From the NCBI GenBank assembly GCA_037349315.1, contig JBAIAC010000008.1, forward strand, positions 37,360,001 through 37,424,000: 64,000 nt of DNA, written 5' to 3'. The position numbers and the translations under genes were made by a program. Position 1 is the first letter of the stretch; each line of letters starts with the position of its first letter. The DNA is from Chelydra serpentina (lineage: Eukaryota; Chordata; Testudines; Chelydridae). The notes under the pieces are model-generated. The model made no database searches, was not told the origin of the DNA, and worked only from the letters and a program-made list of their open reading frames with translations. Of the stretch, positions 22,350 to 34,164 are shown one piece after another.

Positions 22350-24745
22350 CTCACAACATTCCAAGCTGGTGCATTAGTGATAATTGTATTTGATTCTGTT
22401 ATTCAGAATCTTCTTCCAGTCTGCTTCATTTAGGACTGGATTATTTTGTAACTGATTGTAGTAAAGTAGATGAGCAGCTAGAAACTAAAATTTTTGTCAA
22501 GCTTTAGGCAGAAGTCTAAACCTGGGCATCCAGGAAATGACAACCAATTTCAATGTGCAGAAAAACATCAGGCAGTGCGGTCAGGGGCCGACATTTCACA
22601 GCAAACATGGTGAAGTTAGTAATGAAACTGACTTTGACACTGCCATTGGCAATCCAGATTCCTGACAGTTTTTATCTCTGACTCTGTTTGCATTCTGATG
22701 GATTGGTTGCCCTTGACTTGTTTCCTGTCTACACATCCATAGTTAAATATTTGTAATTTCAGCCTGTAAATACACCCAGCCTGTCTTGGGAGATATAAAA
22801 ACTGGCTGGCAGGCCAAATCCAATGAGCATCATATTTAGGCTTGTAATTAATTACATTCACTTTTGGTGAACCAGTTTCAGTTTCATTTCTGAATGTAAT
22901 GGTTCAAATTGCTTGGTTGGACAAGGTACATGAGAGAGTTTAACTTGTACTTCGGGAGTTATAGATACATTATAGAATACAAAAGGCAAAATATTCTATT
23001 ATATTGTATTATATCATGCAGTTGTTTCGCTTCAGTGATGAACCTTTAGTCAGAAAAGAAATAATTTTAGGGATCTGTGACAGAACTAAGCAAAGCTCTT
23101 AGAAAGAGCTGTGGGTAACATTTTAATTCTTGGTCATTTTTATAATTCAGGATTAGAATATGTTTAAAAGCCACATTAACTGATACCCAGAAGTCTTGAT
23201 GCTTTTGAAGAACTGAGTTGCCTGACTCTAAATGAAAACATTAGCCAGTTTGTTCAATTAATGCCATCAGAATACACCTTTTATATCCTAGAGAGATACT
23301 ATTGATGTATGACTTCCTCTGTCTATAGCTAGTAATTATTCAGCTCATTACAGCATTATCCTTAAAGAAATATCTTTTCGTTATTGAATTATTATTGAGC
23401 AAATATCAGATTCTGAACTAATGTTTTAAAAAGTTGAAATACAAGGTAATTTCCTAATTATAAGTTATAATACTATATATATTGAAGCAATTTTATGAGC
23501 CTTGCAATATTATTTAGGTAGAGCCCTGATGAACACCCTATAAAACCATGATTTATTCTTCAGATTCTGTCCTTCCCAGGAAAGTCAGTGAGGCTGCCCC
23601 AGCAATAAGATCAATCTCTCTCTCTCTCTCTCCAGGTTCTGATATTGTCATTGGTCACTGTAGTATCTGAGTAAGGGTAGAATTTGGTCTATTGTCATTA
23701 ATAATGGAAAGTCTGCTTCAAAAATCTGTTATGCAACCTATTAATAACATTAATAGTTGGTCTCCTTTAGTGTCTAAGAGCACGGCTAATTAAATTAGTT
23801 GCTGAGTAGCTAAAGGAATGTAGGTGCAGGATTGTGAATATGCCTGCTGTATGCTGTATTGTGGCATGTACAGATCATGCCTTGCATTAACCCAGCTCTC
23901 CCAGCGTTATTTTTTAGTTTTGTTAGTAGAGGTTAAAGAACAAATGTAATTGTAATATTCATAAAAGGCTGGCACTATTTACTCAGTGCTGTTATGAATC
24001 TGCATTCAGTCTGTGTTTTCACTAGTTAGCTGATATAATGAGTTTTAGGGCTGTAAATCTGAACAAGTTACAAGTCCATCAGGCATATATCTCCTACATA
24101 GTTCTTTTTTATGATGGTTATTCCGGTTTAAAAAGCAAGGAAGGCACATTCTCTATGTCCGGACAAATTAGTTCTAAAACGAACAAACATTGTAATTTAA
24201 GGAAATAATTATAAACTCTGTTTTTGGTTATTATGCGGATAATCATTAAGAGAGTGGAAAATGGCAGTTCATCATCTAATGCCTTTTTGCTAAGGCACAC
24301 CTTGGTAGCACATATAACCATCAACGAGTTTGGTTTGAAAATTCAGAGGAGCCACTGAAATAAAATTAATAATCCGTTTAAACTATTACCAATAATAAAA
24401 TCTGAGTGAGCCTGTTCTGTACTCACCTAACATGTGCAACAGATTAGGATGGATTTAAGATAGTAATTTGCCTGGTCTTGTGCTGATGTTGTAGTTGAGA
24501 GCACTAAGAAGCTGGCACACACAAATGTAAGTAACAAAAATGAGCCTACCAGAAATGAGTGAGCCTCAGCCAACTTTAGCAGAGTCTGAGCAACAGAAGG
24601 CCTGCTTCTTGTTCAGTGTGGGTAAAATAGTCCCAGAAGTGATACACTGATTATTATTTTTTCTTACTGGCACTTTCTCTTCTTTCTCCTCTCTCCTATC
24701 TTCTTTTTGCCTTATTTTTATTTTTATTCTTCTAAGCCAAGTTTT
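22350..24745. other. Intron sequence, nothing recognised apart from a TC run
   Basis: AT-rich sequence. A (TC)n microsatellite lies at about 23612-23632. No exon or repeat family is recognised. Confidence 0.45.
23612..23632 (+). repeat. (TC)n microsatellite
   Basis: About ten uninterrupted TC units, directly readable. Confidence 0.9.
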
Positions 24746-24749
24746 TTAA

Positions 24750-24945
24750 AAATGGGTGTGTAAAGTTAAGCTCCTAAATCACGTTGTGTGAGATTTTTAT
24801 AGGCATTTAGGCATCTAAAAATGCAGATAGGAGCCACGAGGGAGTTTCCAAAGCACCCAAGCATGTAAGGAGACTAACTTGCATTTAAATCAATGAATTG
24901 AATTAAATGCATTCCCTTAGGCACTTTTGAAAATTCTTCCCATAA
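24750..24945. repeat. Imperfect palindromic repeat with 'ggcatttaggcatc' motif
   Basis: The left side has ataggcatttaggcatctaa and the right side cttaggcacttttgaaaatt, with an inner self-complementary stretch (gcatttaaatc ... gaattaaatgc). It resembles a common reptile repeat with taggcacctaaat blocks, also seen at 29063-29158 and 50530-50690. Confidence 0.4.
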
Positions 24946-24973
24946 GTCCATATTTAGACACTAACATAAATGA

Positions 24974-25058
24974 CCTGATTACCAAAAGTGCTGAGCACCC
25001 AGCAGCTCCCTTTGACTTCAGTGGAAGTTATGGGCATTCAACACTTCTGAAAATTAGA
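24974..25058. mobile_element. Small palindromic MITE
   Basis: The left arm (aaaagtgctgagcaccc) and right arm (gggcattcaacacttctgaa) are inverted around ccctttgacttcagtggaag. The whole 85-base unit is nearly self-complementary. There is no coding capacity. Confidence 0.5.
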
Positions 25059-25064
25059 CCATTT

Positions 25065-26550
25065 ATTTAAGTGCCTCAATGTGGATTTAGGAACCTAGCT
25101 TTAGGCAAACAATTGTGAAAGTCTTGTCCCATGTCTTCTCCCCTCTCCTTTTCGAATCTTACTATCCTTTCTTATAACCAGTGGGTCTCCAGTTACATTC
25201 AGAGAAAAATGCAATACTGTTAATTTATGAGTTGATTATGCCTTGAGGTTTGGGGCGCTTAATCCATTTTTATATTCACTTTATGATAGAAAAACTGCAA
25301 GGGCTTTTGAGAGTGTTGTAAAAGACTCTGGCCATTGTGAAATGTACAGAGTTACTTCAATGCATTCATATTAAGCAAAATAAGATTTTAAAAATATATG
25401 AAGTACATAGCATACTGGTGGTTCAGCAGATGACCTACAGCAACATGTCTTTTCAGTCTTTATTTTATGTGAGCTGGGTTGCTGCTTCCCTTTCTGTGAG
25501 TAAAGGGGACCTCTAGCAGATGTCTGGGGACGCCAAGGAGAAGTAACTCTTGCTCTATGGTATCATCCTGCTTTCACTCTGCCTCCATGGGAGTGGTCTC
25601 TGAGTGATCTGCAGGGATCCCTGGCAATGGAGGAGGAGGAAGAGGATGGTAGAGTGGGATGGAACAAAGCTGGGGGAACAGTTGCTTTCTGGAGCATTGT
25701 ACCCTCCCCCAGACCCACAAGGAATACCCAAGTATAGAAGCAGTGCTGCTTGTGAAACTGTAAAGGGAAAAGGACTTTGAAGATCACTGTGTGTCCTTGG
25801 ATTTAGAAGACCCAATTGCTTACTACTTCTTCTTGGGAAGCAACCTCCTTTTTCTCCTAAGGGTTAATGATGCAATGAAAATACCATAAGCAGGGACTCT
25901 CAGAATTTCCTGTTTGCTAGGGACCGTTTTTCCATGTCTGGGACAATCTGGATCTATGAATCTAATCATGAGATTAGCCTAAATTTTTTTGGGGAGAAAT
26001 AAAGTGAAATAGGGGGATAAAATATTCCAACCCACCCCCACCTCAACTATTGAATATTTCCTATTTTTACATACATTTTTGGAGCCTTGAAAGTTCATTC
26101 TGTTTTAGATAATTCTAGGCTTAAAAGACTAGAATGATTACATTTTTTTTTTTAGAAAAAAAGAAGCAAGTTTGCTCTTCTGGGGAGTTTTTCCAATATT
26201 TGTAACAGTATATTGTCATAATATGAATTATGTGGTACATATTTTCTGTGCAGATCTACTGAAATGAAAACTATAATATGAATCATTACTAGTGACCTTC
26301 TCAAGATGGGCATTTATTACTGCTGTTGTCACTGGATCATGTAACTTGTGAGACATTCAAATGTATTTACCAACTGCAAGAGTTTTGAGGGACATTCAAG
26401 AACGGTGACAAGGCTGGATGAAATTTTGTAAAATACTGCATTGTTGTAGATTAAAAGAAACTGTACCCATTTTGTCCAGCTGAACAAGGGAAACACTCAG
26501 AAGTACCTGAGTGATGTGATATATATATCCTTATACATATATTACCTTAC
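25065..26550. other. Intron sequence, nothing recognised
   Basis: AT-rich sequence with chance open frames at 25555-25815 on the minus strand. No repeat family is recognised. Confidence 0.45.
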
Positions 26551-26555
26551 TATTA

Positions 26556-27641
26556 CATAAGAATGTCCCTACTGGGTCAGACCAAAGGTCCATCTAGCCC
26601 AGTATCCTGTCTTCTGACAGTGGCCAGTGCCAGGTGTTCCCAGAAGGAATTAACAGAACAGGTAATCATCAAGTGATCCATCCCCATCACTCATTCCCAG
26701 CTTCTGGCAAACAGAGACAAGGGACACCATTTCTGCCCATCCTGGCTAATAGTCATTGATGGAACTATCCTCCATGAATGTATCTAGTTATTTTTTGAAC
26801 CCTGTTATAGTCTTGGCCGTCACAAGATCCTCTGGCAAGGAGTTCCTCAGGTTGACTGTGCGTTGTGTGAAGAAAAACTTTCTTTTATTTGTTTTAAACC
26901 TGCTTCCTATTAATTTAATTGGGTGACCCCTAGTTCTTGTGTTATGAGAAGTAAACAACACTTCCTTATCTACTTTCTCTACACCAGTCATGATTTTATA
27001 GACCTTAATCATATCTCCCCTTAATTCTCTTTTCAAAGCTGAAAAGTCCCAGTCTTATTAATCTCTCCTCATACGGAAGCCGTTCCATACTCCTAATAAT
27101 TTTTGTTGCCCTTTTCTGAATCTTTTCCAATTCTAATATGTCTTTTTTGAGATGGGGTGACCACATCTGCACACGGTATTCAAGATGTGGTCCTACCATG
27201 GATTTATATAGAGGCAACATGATATTTTCTGTCCTATTATCTATCCCTTTCTTAATTATTCCCAGCATTCTGTTTGCTTTTTTGACTGTCGCTGCACATA
27301 GAGTGGATGTTTTCAGAGAACTATCCACAATGACTCCAGGATCTCTTTCTTGAGTGGTAACAGCTAATTTAGACCCCATCATTTTATACATATAGTTGGG
27401 ATTATGCTTTCCAATGTGCATTAACTGCATTTATCAACATTACATTTCATCTGCCATTTTTTTGCCCAGTCACCCAGTTTTGAGAGATCCTTTTGTAGCT
27501 CTTCGCAGTCTGCCTGGGACTTAACTGTCTTGGTGAGGGACATAGTCAAAGGCTTTCTGAAAATCTAAGTACAGTATATCCACAGGATCCCCTTGGTCCA
27601 CATGCTTGTTGACCCTCTCAAAGAATTCTACCCACAGTCTT
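26556..27641 (-). mobile_element. CR1 LINE 3' part with internal deletion
   Basis: On the minus strand it starts in the reverse transcriptase (KEFFERVNKHVDQGDPVD near 27625), then jumps at about 27530 to the region after the catalytic box, and ends at 26556 with the turtle CR1 3' tail (reverse complement of ctactgggtcagaccaaagg). The FADD catalytic box is therefore deleted. Open segments remain at 27005-27430 and 26788-27036. This 3' tail differs from those of the other CR1 copies here, so it is another subfamily. Confidence 0.88.
27005..27430 (-). pseudogene. CR1 ORF2 C-terminal fragment
   Basis: A 141-codon open segment carries the thumb and C-terminal region of a CR1 reverse transcriptase: RDPGVIVDSSLKTS, AATVKKANRMLGIIKKGI, MVGPHLEYRVQMWSP and LEKIQKRATKIIRSMERLPY. 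The segment at 26788-27036 ([20 protein letters not shown], then [15 protein letters not shown] and SLPEDLV) continues it in another frame. It lacks the endonuclease and the catalytic RT core, so it is a dead fragment. Confidence 0.88.
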
Positions 27642-28033
27642 CAATGTATTTATCTTCATAGCACCGATAAGAGGTAAAAGTGCTAATACTGTACTTATCA
27701 TTCAGAATTCATAGCAACACTTTTTCTTCATTCCTATTAGATGAATTAGGTTGCTCAAAATAGTATGATTGCTGGTCTTGAGACTCAAGACGACTGTAGA
27801 ATAGCTTAAGACTCCTAGGGTATGTCTACACTGTGATAAAACACCCCTGGCTGGCCCGTGTTGGCTGTCCTGTGTCAGCTGACTCAGGCTCATGAGGCTC
27901 GGGCTGTGGGGCTATAACACTGCAGTGTAGACGTTTGGGCTTGGCCTAGAGCGGGGTCCCAGAACCTGAGCTCCAACCTGAGCCCAAAAGTCTGCACTGC
28001 AATTTTACAGCCCCGTAGCCTGAACCTCATGAC

Positions 28034-28637
28034 TTAAGTTCCCTCTAAGCTGCACAGCTGCCTAGTAAGCCCCACTCAAGGGCTCAGGGCTGCGACGGGG
28101 AGAGATGCCTCTCCCCCAGCATGGACCTGCCATGGTGGGGAGAGGTGCCTCTTTGTGCCGGCCCCAGCATGGACCTGCCACAGCTAGGGGACAGGCGCCC
28201 CTCCCCGGCCTCAGCCCAGCCCCGGCATGGACCTGCTGCAGCCAGTGGAGAGGCGCCCTCCCCCCTCAGCCCAGGTGCTTTTGTGATGAGAAAGAGCTGT
28301 GGGGAGTCCTCTCTCCCCTCTGTAACCCCCGGGCAGCCTGCATCCCAAACCCTTCATCCCCGGCCCCACCCCAGAGCCTGCACCCCCAGGCGGAGCCCTC
28401 AACTCTTCCCTGCACCCCAAACCTCTGCCCTAGCCCTGAGCCTCTCCCCCAACACCCAAATCCTCTGCCACGGCCCTGAGCCCCGCTCCCACACTCTGAA
28501 CCCCTTGGCTCCACCCCCACCCCATGAATTTTGTCATTGCACTAATATAGAGGGGATGTGTCATACATCACCTCCATATTGGTGCACATAACAAAATTCA
28601 TTCCGTACATGTGTGAGGACAATTAGAGGAAACACTG
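28034..28637. mobile_element. hAT-type non-autonomous element
   Basis: The ends are inverted (gttccctctaag at the left, ttagaggaaacactg at the right). The flanks ctcatgac (28026-28033) and ctcctgac (28638-28645) match 7 of 8, the size of a hAT target duplication. Near the right end an inner palindrome surrounds gatgtgtcatacatcacctc. The rest is GC-rich, with repeated atggacctgcc units and proline-rich chance open frames (28105-28591). Confidence 0.65.
28110..28245 (+). repeat. Short GC-rich tandem repeat
   Basis: Copies of catggacctgc start near 28120, 28168 and 28226, spaced 48 and 58 bases, with gagaggcgcc-like blocks between. It lies inside the hAT-type element. Confidence 0.6.
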
Positions 28638-28664
28638 CTCCTGACCCTGAGTCAACTGAAACTA

Positions 28665-28980
28665 GGGTTGCCAGGCATCCAGCTTTTGACCGGTGTCTCC
28701 AGTTAGCAGTGCTGACATTGAAAGTCCAGTCAGCAGCGCAGTAGGGATAAGGCAGGCTCCCTGCCTGCTCTGGCTCTGCGTAGATCCCTGGAAGCGACCG
28801 GCATGCCCGGGGGCTAAGCACAGGGTCATCCAGGGAAACTCCACATACTGCCCTTGCCCTGAGTGCCGGCTCCGCAGCTCCCATTGGCCAGGATGTGGTG
28901 GGGTGGGGCCTTTGAGAAGGAGCGGGGCAGGAGGCGGGGAAAGGGTGTTTGGCTTTGTGCAATTAGAAAGTTGGCAACCC
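28665..28980. mobile_element. MITE with gggttgcca ends, TA target
   Basis: The left end gggttgccaggcatccagc and the right end gttggcaaccc are inverted, each with TA outside (28663-28664, 28981-28982). The interior includes ctccgcagctcccattggcc, shared with the fragment at 44786-44906. It has no coding capacity; the 133-codon minus-strand open frame across it (28561-28962) has no known domain. Confidence 0.65.
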
Positions 28981-29062
28981 TAGCTGACACAGGTTAGCCA
29001 CAACTGTTTTATTGCAGTGTAGACATACTCCTATAGACTTCAGTGAGCTTTGCATCAGGCCC

Positions 29063-29158
29063 TTAGACCCAGATCATCAAAGATATTTAGGTACCTAAAC
29101 TCATATTGATTGTAATGGGAGTTAGATGCTGAAATCCCTTTGAAGATCTAGGCCTTAG
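29063..29158. repeat. Palindromic repeat
   Basis: The left arm cagatcatcaaagatattta and the right arm aaatccctttgaagatctag are inverted about gtaatggg. It is related by motif to 24750-24945. Confidence 0.45.
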
Positions 29159-29534
29159 AGACTTGGCTTGATGAGTGGGTTTATGTTTGACACATCATTA
29201 TAGTCGGGCACTTTTGCTGTGAAGAATAAAATGAACCAGAAGTTCCCCTATGGCGCAGAAGAGGGGAATGGAGGCTCCACTGTCAAGTCAACATGACTGT
29301 ATGGTTGGTGCTTGGCTGCTTGGAGGCAGAGGAGTGAGGCTGTCAAGCGGCTGCCGTACATGGCGTGCTGCTCTCTGAAATTTGTGGCAACACTGCTGGT
29401 ACTGCCAAGGCCAAAAAGATCACCTTTGCCATGCTGGCCTTACTCTGTCCTCTGCCAGTGGAAGGTGAAAACACCCAGGCCACATGAAGGTTTATTATTG
29501 CTGTTTTATTTATAAATACAATTTCTAAATCCAA

Positions 29535-29610
29535 AACAGTGCTAGGCACTTTACAGGCAAGTATGGAGATACAGTCCCTGCACTTAAGAGCTTACAATCT
29601 AATTAAATAA
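29535..29610 (+). repeat. LINE/SINE 3' tail relic
   Basis: The stretch gtgctaggcactttacaggc, then acagtccctgcacttaagag and cttacaatctaatt matches a common amniote tail, also seen at 49975-50090 (gtgctaggcactgggcaaag). The parent family is uncertain. Confidence 0.4.
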
Positions 29611-29614
29611 TGTA

Positions 29615-30630
29615 CACATGAAGGATGGGGCATAGATGCAGCACAAAGGAAAGGGCCAGAGTCTGCCGTCCTTGCAATAATACCTTACTCTGTAAGTAGC
29701 TCTATTGAAATCAGTGGGATTCCATGTGGAGCAAAGTGCTACTCAACCTGAGTAAAGGTGGCAGAATCTGGGCCAAGGTGCAGAAGTTAAGCAAGCATCT
29801 TGTTAGATCCGGGAGTTTTCTTTATAGATTTTATTTTATTTTTTGTGGGGGAGACTTCCTATTTTGTTATATGTCATTGAGAGATCCAGGATTGATGGGC
29901 CTTTTGAAACAAGGTTGTACTGTGTGTATGAATTTTAACCTATAAAAAGATATTGGAATTTTTAAACCAGGAGGACTGAAGTGCAGCTGTGACATCTCTT
30001 TACATTATTAATCTTATTGTGGTGTATACACGTTTTTACCCACTTGAAATGGGATAAAAATGATATTCTTATGCATTTCGAGCAAAAGTTGAAGGATGAA
30101 AAAATAGAAACAGATAACAAGTTCTTCTTGGAAGAGATGGCATTATGTCTAAATGGAAGTGTATCCTTCCCTGATCCTTTTTATTCTGTCAGAGTTGATG
30201 CATGGAGATTTTAATCTGTCCTTTTGCTGTACCAGAAATAAATTCCACATACTCCACATTTCCTAATTAAATGTTTGAAAACTACTGGTATTTATACTTG
30301 CATGTGATTAGTTTATAAACTTCTTTATGTAGGACTTTTTGCTTTTAAACTAGCCTGGAGTCAATAAATCTCTTTACAGATGTCAATTTGGTCAGCAGTA
30401 AAGAGGTAAATAGAAACTAATGACACTCATCAAGCCCATGGCATGAATGATTTATTGGGCACAATAATTTAACACTTTCATAAAGTCAATATAAGGGAAA
30501 GAAACAGGTTTCTTATTATGGTAAACTGTATTTGTACTGTCAGCACACCATGATTTATGACAAACCTATGGCCAGGATTAGGATATTATAAATGAAGGAA
30601 AATGAAAGGCTCATTAATTTTTTATACCCA
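29615..30630. other. Intron sequence upstream of the GRM8 exon, nothing recognised
   Basis: Ends in the T-rich stretch and cccatag acceptor. A 65-codon open frame at 30017-30214 has no known domain. Confidence 0.45.
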
Positions 30631-30633
30631 TAG

Positions 30634-31569
30634 GTAGAAGACATGCAGTGGGCTAACAGAGATCATACTCATCCAGCATCTGTTTGCAGCCTGCCCTGTA
30701 AACCTGGGGAAAGAAAGAAAACAGTAAAGGGAGTGCCTTGCTGTTGGCACTGTGAACGCTGTGAAGGGTACCATTACCAAGTGGATGAGCTCACCTGTGA
30801 ACTGTGCCCATTTAATAAGCGACCAAATGCCAACCGCACAGATTGCCAGCTTATCCCAATAATCAAACTGGAGTGGCATTCTCCCTGGGCCATCGTACCC
30901 GTGTTCATAGCTATTCTCGGAATTATTGCAACCACCTTTGTCATCGTGACATTTGTCCGCTACAATGACACACCCATCGTCAGGGCGTCTGGCCGTGAAC
31001 TCAGCTACGTGCTATTGACTGGGATTTTTCTCTGTTACTCTATTACTTTTTTAATGATCGCCACTCCGGACACAGTGATCTGCTCATTTCGACGGCTCTT
31101 TTTAGGACTTGGCATGTGCTTCAGTTACTCTGCCTTGCTCACAAAAACTAATAGAATCCACAGAATATTTGAGCAAGGTAAAAAATCTGTCACAGCTCCA
31201 AAGTTTATTAGCCCGGCTTCCCAATTGGTGATCACTTTCAGCCTCATATCCATGCAGCTTCTTGGAGTCTTCATCTGGTTTGCTGTTGATCCACCACATA
31301 TCATAGTAGACTATGGAGAGCAGAGGACACTTGATCCAGAAAATGCCCGGGGAATTCTCAAATGTGACATTTCTGATCTTTCTCTCATTTGTTCCCTTGG
31401 ATACAGTATTCTCTTGATGGTCACATGCACTGTGTATGCTATTAAAACAAGAGGGGTTCCAGAGACCTTCAATGAAGCAAAACCCATTGGATTTACTATG
31501 TACACCACCTGCATAATTTGGTTAGCTTTTATTCCAATCTTTTTTGGTACTGCGCAGTCCACAGAGAAG
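30634..31569 (+). CDS. GRM8: GRM8 exon with cysteine-rich domain and transmembrane helices 1-6
   Basis: This 936-base exon (312 codons, phase 0 at both ends) encodes most of the receptor's signalling core. Residues 1-80 are the cysteine-rich domain, with nine cysteines between VCSLPCKPG and CQLIPII and one sequon NRT at 67-69. Helices are at about 84-108, 119-142, 152-172, 197-217, 248-270 and 284-306. TM3 starts with the conserved cysteine at 150 (VICSFRR), whose partner is C244 (LKCDISD) in the second extracellular loop. TM6 ends GTAQS and the exon ends TEK. Group III receptors couple glutamate to Gi/o at presynaptic terminals; residues such as [12 protein letters not shown] and VDPPHI fit GRM8. 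The reading frame is intact with no stop. Splice sites are standard (cccatag before, gtaagt after). Helix 7 and the tail are outside the window. Confidence 0.97.
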
Positions 31570-31639
31570 GTAAGTGACAATAAAATTAAGAATCAAATAT
31601 TAACCTGCCTTTTTCAATTACAATATTTGTAACATTACA

Positions 31640-34075
31640 TTAATTCAGTCTTATAAATGACTAATTCTGAACGTGAACACAAATTCCTACAATATTAGGA
31701 AATGGAAGCTAATGACATGTGTCTTTGGAAAAGTACATTTTCCAGGTTTTGTAACAAGATCTGGGATCTGACTATGACATGACTGCCATAATAAATTGGT
31801 CATTTTCTGGATACATCTTTTCCTTAAATGACTGCTTCCACTAATGCATATTATTATCCTTTCATAATGCTCCAGTCTGTTATATGAAACACTATAAATG
31901 TTTGCTGCCTAGCACAGAACTGATGCAAATAGATATATTTCAAAACTCCACAAAGATCTACTTACACTTGTCAAAAATAATGAAGAAGAATGTTTGGGTT
32001 GAATGAAAGTCATTACCTTTACCTGTCAGCCACACATACAAGTAAATAAATAAATAAATACAAATATGGGGAGAAAAATGCCCAGTAAATTGAATATTTA
32101 TCTCATATAAAACCTAACAGAAGGGCTCAGTTAATTAATTAATAGCTCCTTGAAGAAATTAGGCTCATGAAAATGAGCTCTTTTGATGAGAGATTCAGTC
32201 TAACATGTTCAGAGGTCAGTTCTTCCTTGTTCAGTTGACAAAATCCTTTTGTAATATCAGTCAACGAGAACCATATACAATATCTCAAACATTTAACTCT
32301 ATCTCTCTTGCTTCTAATGGGAAGACAGAGACAAATGTCAGCTATGCGAGTTTGTCTCCAGCTAACATTGGGAAAGATGGCAAATCCACTAGGAAAGAGC
32401 AATAAAACATAGATCAATCACCAAGATGGTTTGGAAAATCTTGAAAAGCAGAAATGTAGGGTATGAATCCGTGAACCAGAGCCTCCCCCCGCTCCCATTC
32501 CTAATGGGTGATTTTTTAAAAAATTATTTTTTAAAATATCCAAAATATTTTTTTCAGAAAATGGTCTACAGAATCTATCCCCATCAATGTATATGTAAAA
32601 TGGCTACATGCTTTCAGCTTGGCTTCAAAATTCAAAAAGTGGTATTGTGTGACTAAATAAAACACCTGCTGATTCAGGCATAAAAGTTTTCAGGGGGAGC
32701 AGAGCTCATTAGTATGATCTTTTTCACTTCCATAGATCAATGTGGCTATCACCCAGGTTTCTTTAAAAAAAAAAAAAAAGGATTAAGCACGCTCACTGCT
32801 GAATAGGTCAGGCTGCCACAAAGCCAAGATCTGTGACCTGCCATGACTTGCATGGCCTTGTTCAGAATGAAAGGCCTTTAATATTTTATGGAGAATTAAG
32901 CCCTAAGGTAGTGGCACAGCGTAGGTGCAGTAAGTAAAGCTGAATAATTCTGACACATATAATTGGAACAGGGAAATACTTTAGCTGATAATCATCTGTA
33001 TGAAGAGAGTTTAAATGCTGATGTTTTTATGTATAGGTTTAAGTCAGGAAAGACTTGTGTGGATAGAGATGCAATACTTATTATTTGAAAGAGAATGTTT
33101 TACCATTCAGGACATGCTGAGTTTAGCAAGGCATGGTATTTGTGACTAAACAAATGTATTTCTGGATAATGGAAAATGCTATTTGGCCGGTGGTTCCGCA
33201 ATGACTTTTAATTTACACAATAGGTTCACATTTATTTGACGCAAGAGATGACACACTCTCCACTTCTAAAGAAGAGAATAATAAACCCCTCTGTTTGGTT
33301 TCTTATGTGAACTCCCAAAGTGGACATATAAACATAACTAAATCTCCTGGGTTCTGGCACTAAACTTTGTTAGTTAGTTGTTGCATTTTTAAAAAATGAT
33401 CGGTTATTCTTGTTCTTCATATAATGACTTCCAGGAGGGAAAAAACAAATTAAAATGCTAATACAGTAGTTTTGCAATTCAAATAATTCTTTCAGCCCTT
33501 CTGCTTTTTGTTGTAAATAAAAACATGTTTCCACACTGAGCCTTATGGACATCATCACAATAGCTCGAGCATGCATGCAATTAAATTGTTTCTCTAAATG
33601 GGACAAAAATGTAATGACTTGTGCTCACGTATATAATAAGTGTCTGAATATACTCAGGCAAAGTTACTTGTAGTTTTCTCAGTTAATATAGAACTTCTAA
33701 AAACGCATGTTCTAAAGAAAGCTAATACACTATAAAATCTGGTAATTGGAATTATGGTAATTGGAATTGCTTTTTGTACACCTATTTTTATCTGATAAGG
33801 AAATGATGGGATAAATTAAATGAAGTGGTGGTTTCTGAGATGCTCATCACCCTGGACCTTGTCTGCAGTTGATTTTAGAGCCCTTATATTATTTGGCTAT
33901 ATGGCTTGAGTTTGTTCAAAGGGAATCTAGCTATAAATTGGGGAATTTAAAACACTGAATAAGAGCAAGGGTTGCATTCTTGAAATGCTGAAAGGAATAA
34001 AATTGAGCAAGGCAGTCTTTACATCCCAAATCTATTCTCAACTGGTATTTTGCAGCATCTGTATCTCTATACATG
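31640..34075. other. Intron sequence, nothing recognised except an AAAT run
   Basis: AT-rich sequence with a short (AAAT)n run at about 32040-32060. The overlapping open frames at 32139-32417 lack known domains. Confidence 0.45.
32040..32060 (+). repeat. (AAAT)n microsatellite
   Basis: About five AAAT units, directly readable. Confidence 0.85.
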
Positions 34076-34083
34076 CTACTATT

Positions 34084-34132
34084 AAATAATAATAATAATA
34101 ATAATAATAATAATTAATAATAAATAATAATG
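34084..34132 (+). repeat. (AAT)n microsatellite
   Basis: A run of about ten AAT units, then imperfect units (taataaataataatg). Directly readable. Confidence 0.92.
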
Positions 34133-34164
34133 AATAGTTAAAACATCTCTGAAAATGTTCTGGG

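Larger units (their letters stand above)
27818..29040. mobile_element. Harbinger-like MITE carrying two younger insertions
   Basis: The left end gggtatgtctacactgtgat and the right end, reverse-complemented gagtatgtctacactgcaat, match well over 25 bases. The 3 bases outside each end are cta (27815-27817 and 29041-29043), a possible 3-base target duplication of the PIF/Harbinger kind. The element's own sequence is about 27818-28033 and 28981-29040. Between them sit a hAT-type element (28034-28637) and a TA-flanked MITE (28665-28980). Confidence 0.65.
3535..30633 (+). other. GRM8: GRM8 intron between the two recognised exons (27.1 kb)
   Basis: The intron starts gtaagt and ends with a T-rich tract and cccatag, joining phase-0 exons. 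Its recognised contents are transposon relics, listed separately. I see no further conserved coding exon in it on either strand. The extent follows from the two exons, whose translated products are adjacent in group III glutamate receptors. Confidence 0.88.

Noticed and set aside
28105..28591. Proline-rich open frames of 124 and 156 codons as a gene
   Set aside because: They read tandem C-rich units inside a hAT-type element in two frames; the opposite strand is open too.
3398..31569. GRM7, GRM4 or GRM6 as the gene identity
   Set aside because: The exon peptides (for example [22 protein letters not shown] and FVRYNDTP) fit GRM8 best by my knowledge of the group III receptors. I could not run an alignment.
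34084..34132. CRISPR-like or regulatory repeat
   Set aside because: It is a plain AAT microsatellite with no spacers.
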